From IMG/VR virus record IMGVR_UViG_3300043466_000002, positions 1 through 22,344 of that record: 22,344 nucleotides of DNA; one strand, written 5' to 3'. Numbering within the stretch: the stretch's first letter is position 1; every line of letters starts with the position of its first letter. Under the pieces are notes generated by a model. The model searched no databases and had not been told where the DNA came from. It saw only the letters and a program-made list of their open reading frames with translations. The stretch comes from a virus. Below are positions 21,779 through 22,344 of this stretch, piece after piece. Position numbers and translations under genes: made by a program.

Positions 21779-22205
21779 TCAAAGCCTCAATGATATGTCG
21801 CTCTATGAGCGCCTGCACTTCCTTCGCGTCATCAGCCGCCGCCGCTTCGGGCGCGACCTTGGTTGGCACGGCCAGCAACTTGGTCTTCACATTGGACAGC
21901 GCGACCTCGACCCGCTTTGCCACGTCCTCAATGTACACCAATTCGCCCCGCGTGATCGCGTTTTCCATCTCTTTGGCGTCGGCCTGCTCCTTGGCAAGCC
22001 GGGCGCGCTCGTCCGTGAGGTTGAGATCGCCATTGCCAACGCGAGATGCTGCCATCTCCCGAAGCCGCGAGATGTAACCCTTCAGACATACGTCCAGATC
22101 GTATTCGCCCTTGCCCTGCTTTTCGATTGTGCCGTTAGCCAACAGGTCTTGGACGGTCTTCGTCGAGACCCCCAAGTGGGCAGCGACTTGCTGCAAAGTA
22201 GCCAT
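21741..22205 (-). CDS. terS: Terminase small subunit (Nu1-like)
   Basis: The 154-residue product begins MATLQQVAAHLGVSTKTVQDLL, a winged-helix / helix-turn-helix DNA-binding domain like lambda Nu1. It continues with LTDERARLAKEQADAKEMENAITRGELVYIEDV, the typical helical oligomerisation region of this family, and ends with IERHIIEALNELAGI. I choose the ATG at 22205 because GAGGGG lies 4 bases upstream and the product starts at the HTH; the frame is open to 22271 but the extra 22 residues are Cys/Arg-rich and start inside a palindrome. It recognises phage DNA and guides the large subunit. First gene of the visible operon. Confidence 0.88.
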   Translation of the reverse strand: MATLQQVAAHLGVSTKTVQDLLANGTIEKQGKGEYDLDVCLKGYISRLREMAASRVGNGDLNLTDERARLAKEQADAKEMENAITRGELVYIEDVAKRVEVALSNVKTKLLAVPTKVAPEAAAADDAKEVQALIERHIIEALNELAGINEADAG

Positions 22206-22344
22206 TGTTCCCCTCAAACTGCGCCTGCCCCTATATTGCGCCAAAATGCACAGATCGCAACATCTCTGCATTTTTGCACAGGTCTGGTCGTTACAACTCT
22301 TTAGTGTGCGCTGGCGCTAGGAAAGATTTGGGGCGCGAACTACC
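22206..22344. other. Upstream region of the packaging operon, no gene seen
   Basis: This 139-base stretch to the window edge has no convincing gene on either strand. It contains the 32-bp palindrome described separately, some T/A-rich segments, and the small-terminase ribosome binding site. A late promoter, the end of an upstream gene, or part of a cos/pac region are all possible. A weak promoter-like pair (TTGCGA at 22260-22255 and TATAGG at 22235-22230) has a 19-base spacing, so I do not call it. Confidence 0.5.
22243..22274. repeat. 32-bp hyphenated palindrome upstream of the small terminase
   Basis: Half-sites AAAATGCACAGAT (22243-22255) and ATCTCTGCATTTT (22262-22274) are inverted repeats matching at 12 of 13 positions around a 6-bp spacer. 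The centre is 53 bp upstream of the terS ATG. Such a dyad suits a dimeric DNA-binding protein (operator) or a terminase recognition element; in RNA it could form a strong hairpin. Confidence 0.8.

Noticed and set aside
22230-22260. Promoter-like pair TTGCGA / TATAGG before terS
   Set aside because: Spacing is 19 bases and the -10 match is poor; the dyad symmetry explains part of the pattern better.
22206-22271. Upstream extension of terS to an ATG at 22271
   Set aside because: The added 22 residues are Cys/Arg-rich and precede the normal HTH start; the ATG at 22205 has GAGGGG just upstream.
21606-22304. 232-codon plus-strand frame opposite terS and the terL start
   Set aside because: Antisense to two supported genes and crosses the palindrome; product is low-similarity and lacks a start signal.

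Overview
The window is almost entirely the late (structural) gene block of a tailed phage or prophage with a lambda-like, long non-contractile tail (siphovirus type). Every gene I accept is on the minus strand, so the module reads from right to left. Coding density is close to 100 percent and no intergenic gap exceeds about 140 bases. The GC-rich codon use and the style of the proteins suggest an alphaproteobacterial host, possibly marine or Rhodobacterales-like. That host guess is inference only: no integrase, repressor, tRNA, attachment site or host gene is visible.

Layout in transcription order. (1) Packaging: an upstream region with a 32-bp hyphenated palindrome, small terminase, GpA-type large terminase. 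(2) Head: gpW-like joining protein, lambda-type portal, then a very large fusion of two accessory domains, an HK97-type prohead protease and an HK97-fold major capsid protein. A consensus ribosome binding site lies inside this reading frame and should also give free capsid protein. A UUCG-capped hairpin follows, then a 72-residue protein and a gpFII-like attachment protein. (3) Tail: tail-terminator candidate, tail tube, a gpG/gpGT chaperone pair made by -1 frameshifting on A AAA AAC, tape measure, three tail-tip proteins (one related to NlpC/DUF6950) and a gpJ-like host-specificity protein with a 15-fold decapeptide array. (4) Host recognition: a fibre-chaperone-like protein, a fibre with a C-terminal S74 self-cleaving chaperone, two further fibre-type proteins and two small companions. 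(5) Left end: a chain of overlapping genes for envelope-targeted proteins (membrane-anchored coiled coil, small lipoprotein, two Sec-exported proteins, and the first 31 codons of a probable membrane protein running off the edge). This is the least understood part and may be a lysis or envelope-modifying cassette.

The genes appear to form one operon. Most junctions are TAATG, TGATG, ATGA or GTGA overlaps, which implies translational coupling. The places that depart from this pattern (internal capsid start, strong tail-tube site, hairpin after the capsid gene, frameshift) fit points where product ratios must be set: many capsid and tail-tube subunits, few proteases, portals and tail tips.

The plus strand carries long open frames opposite the genes, but I consider all of them to be GC-driven shadows.
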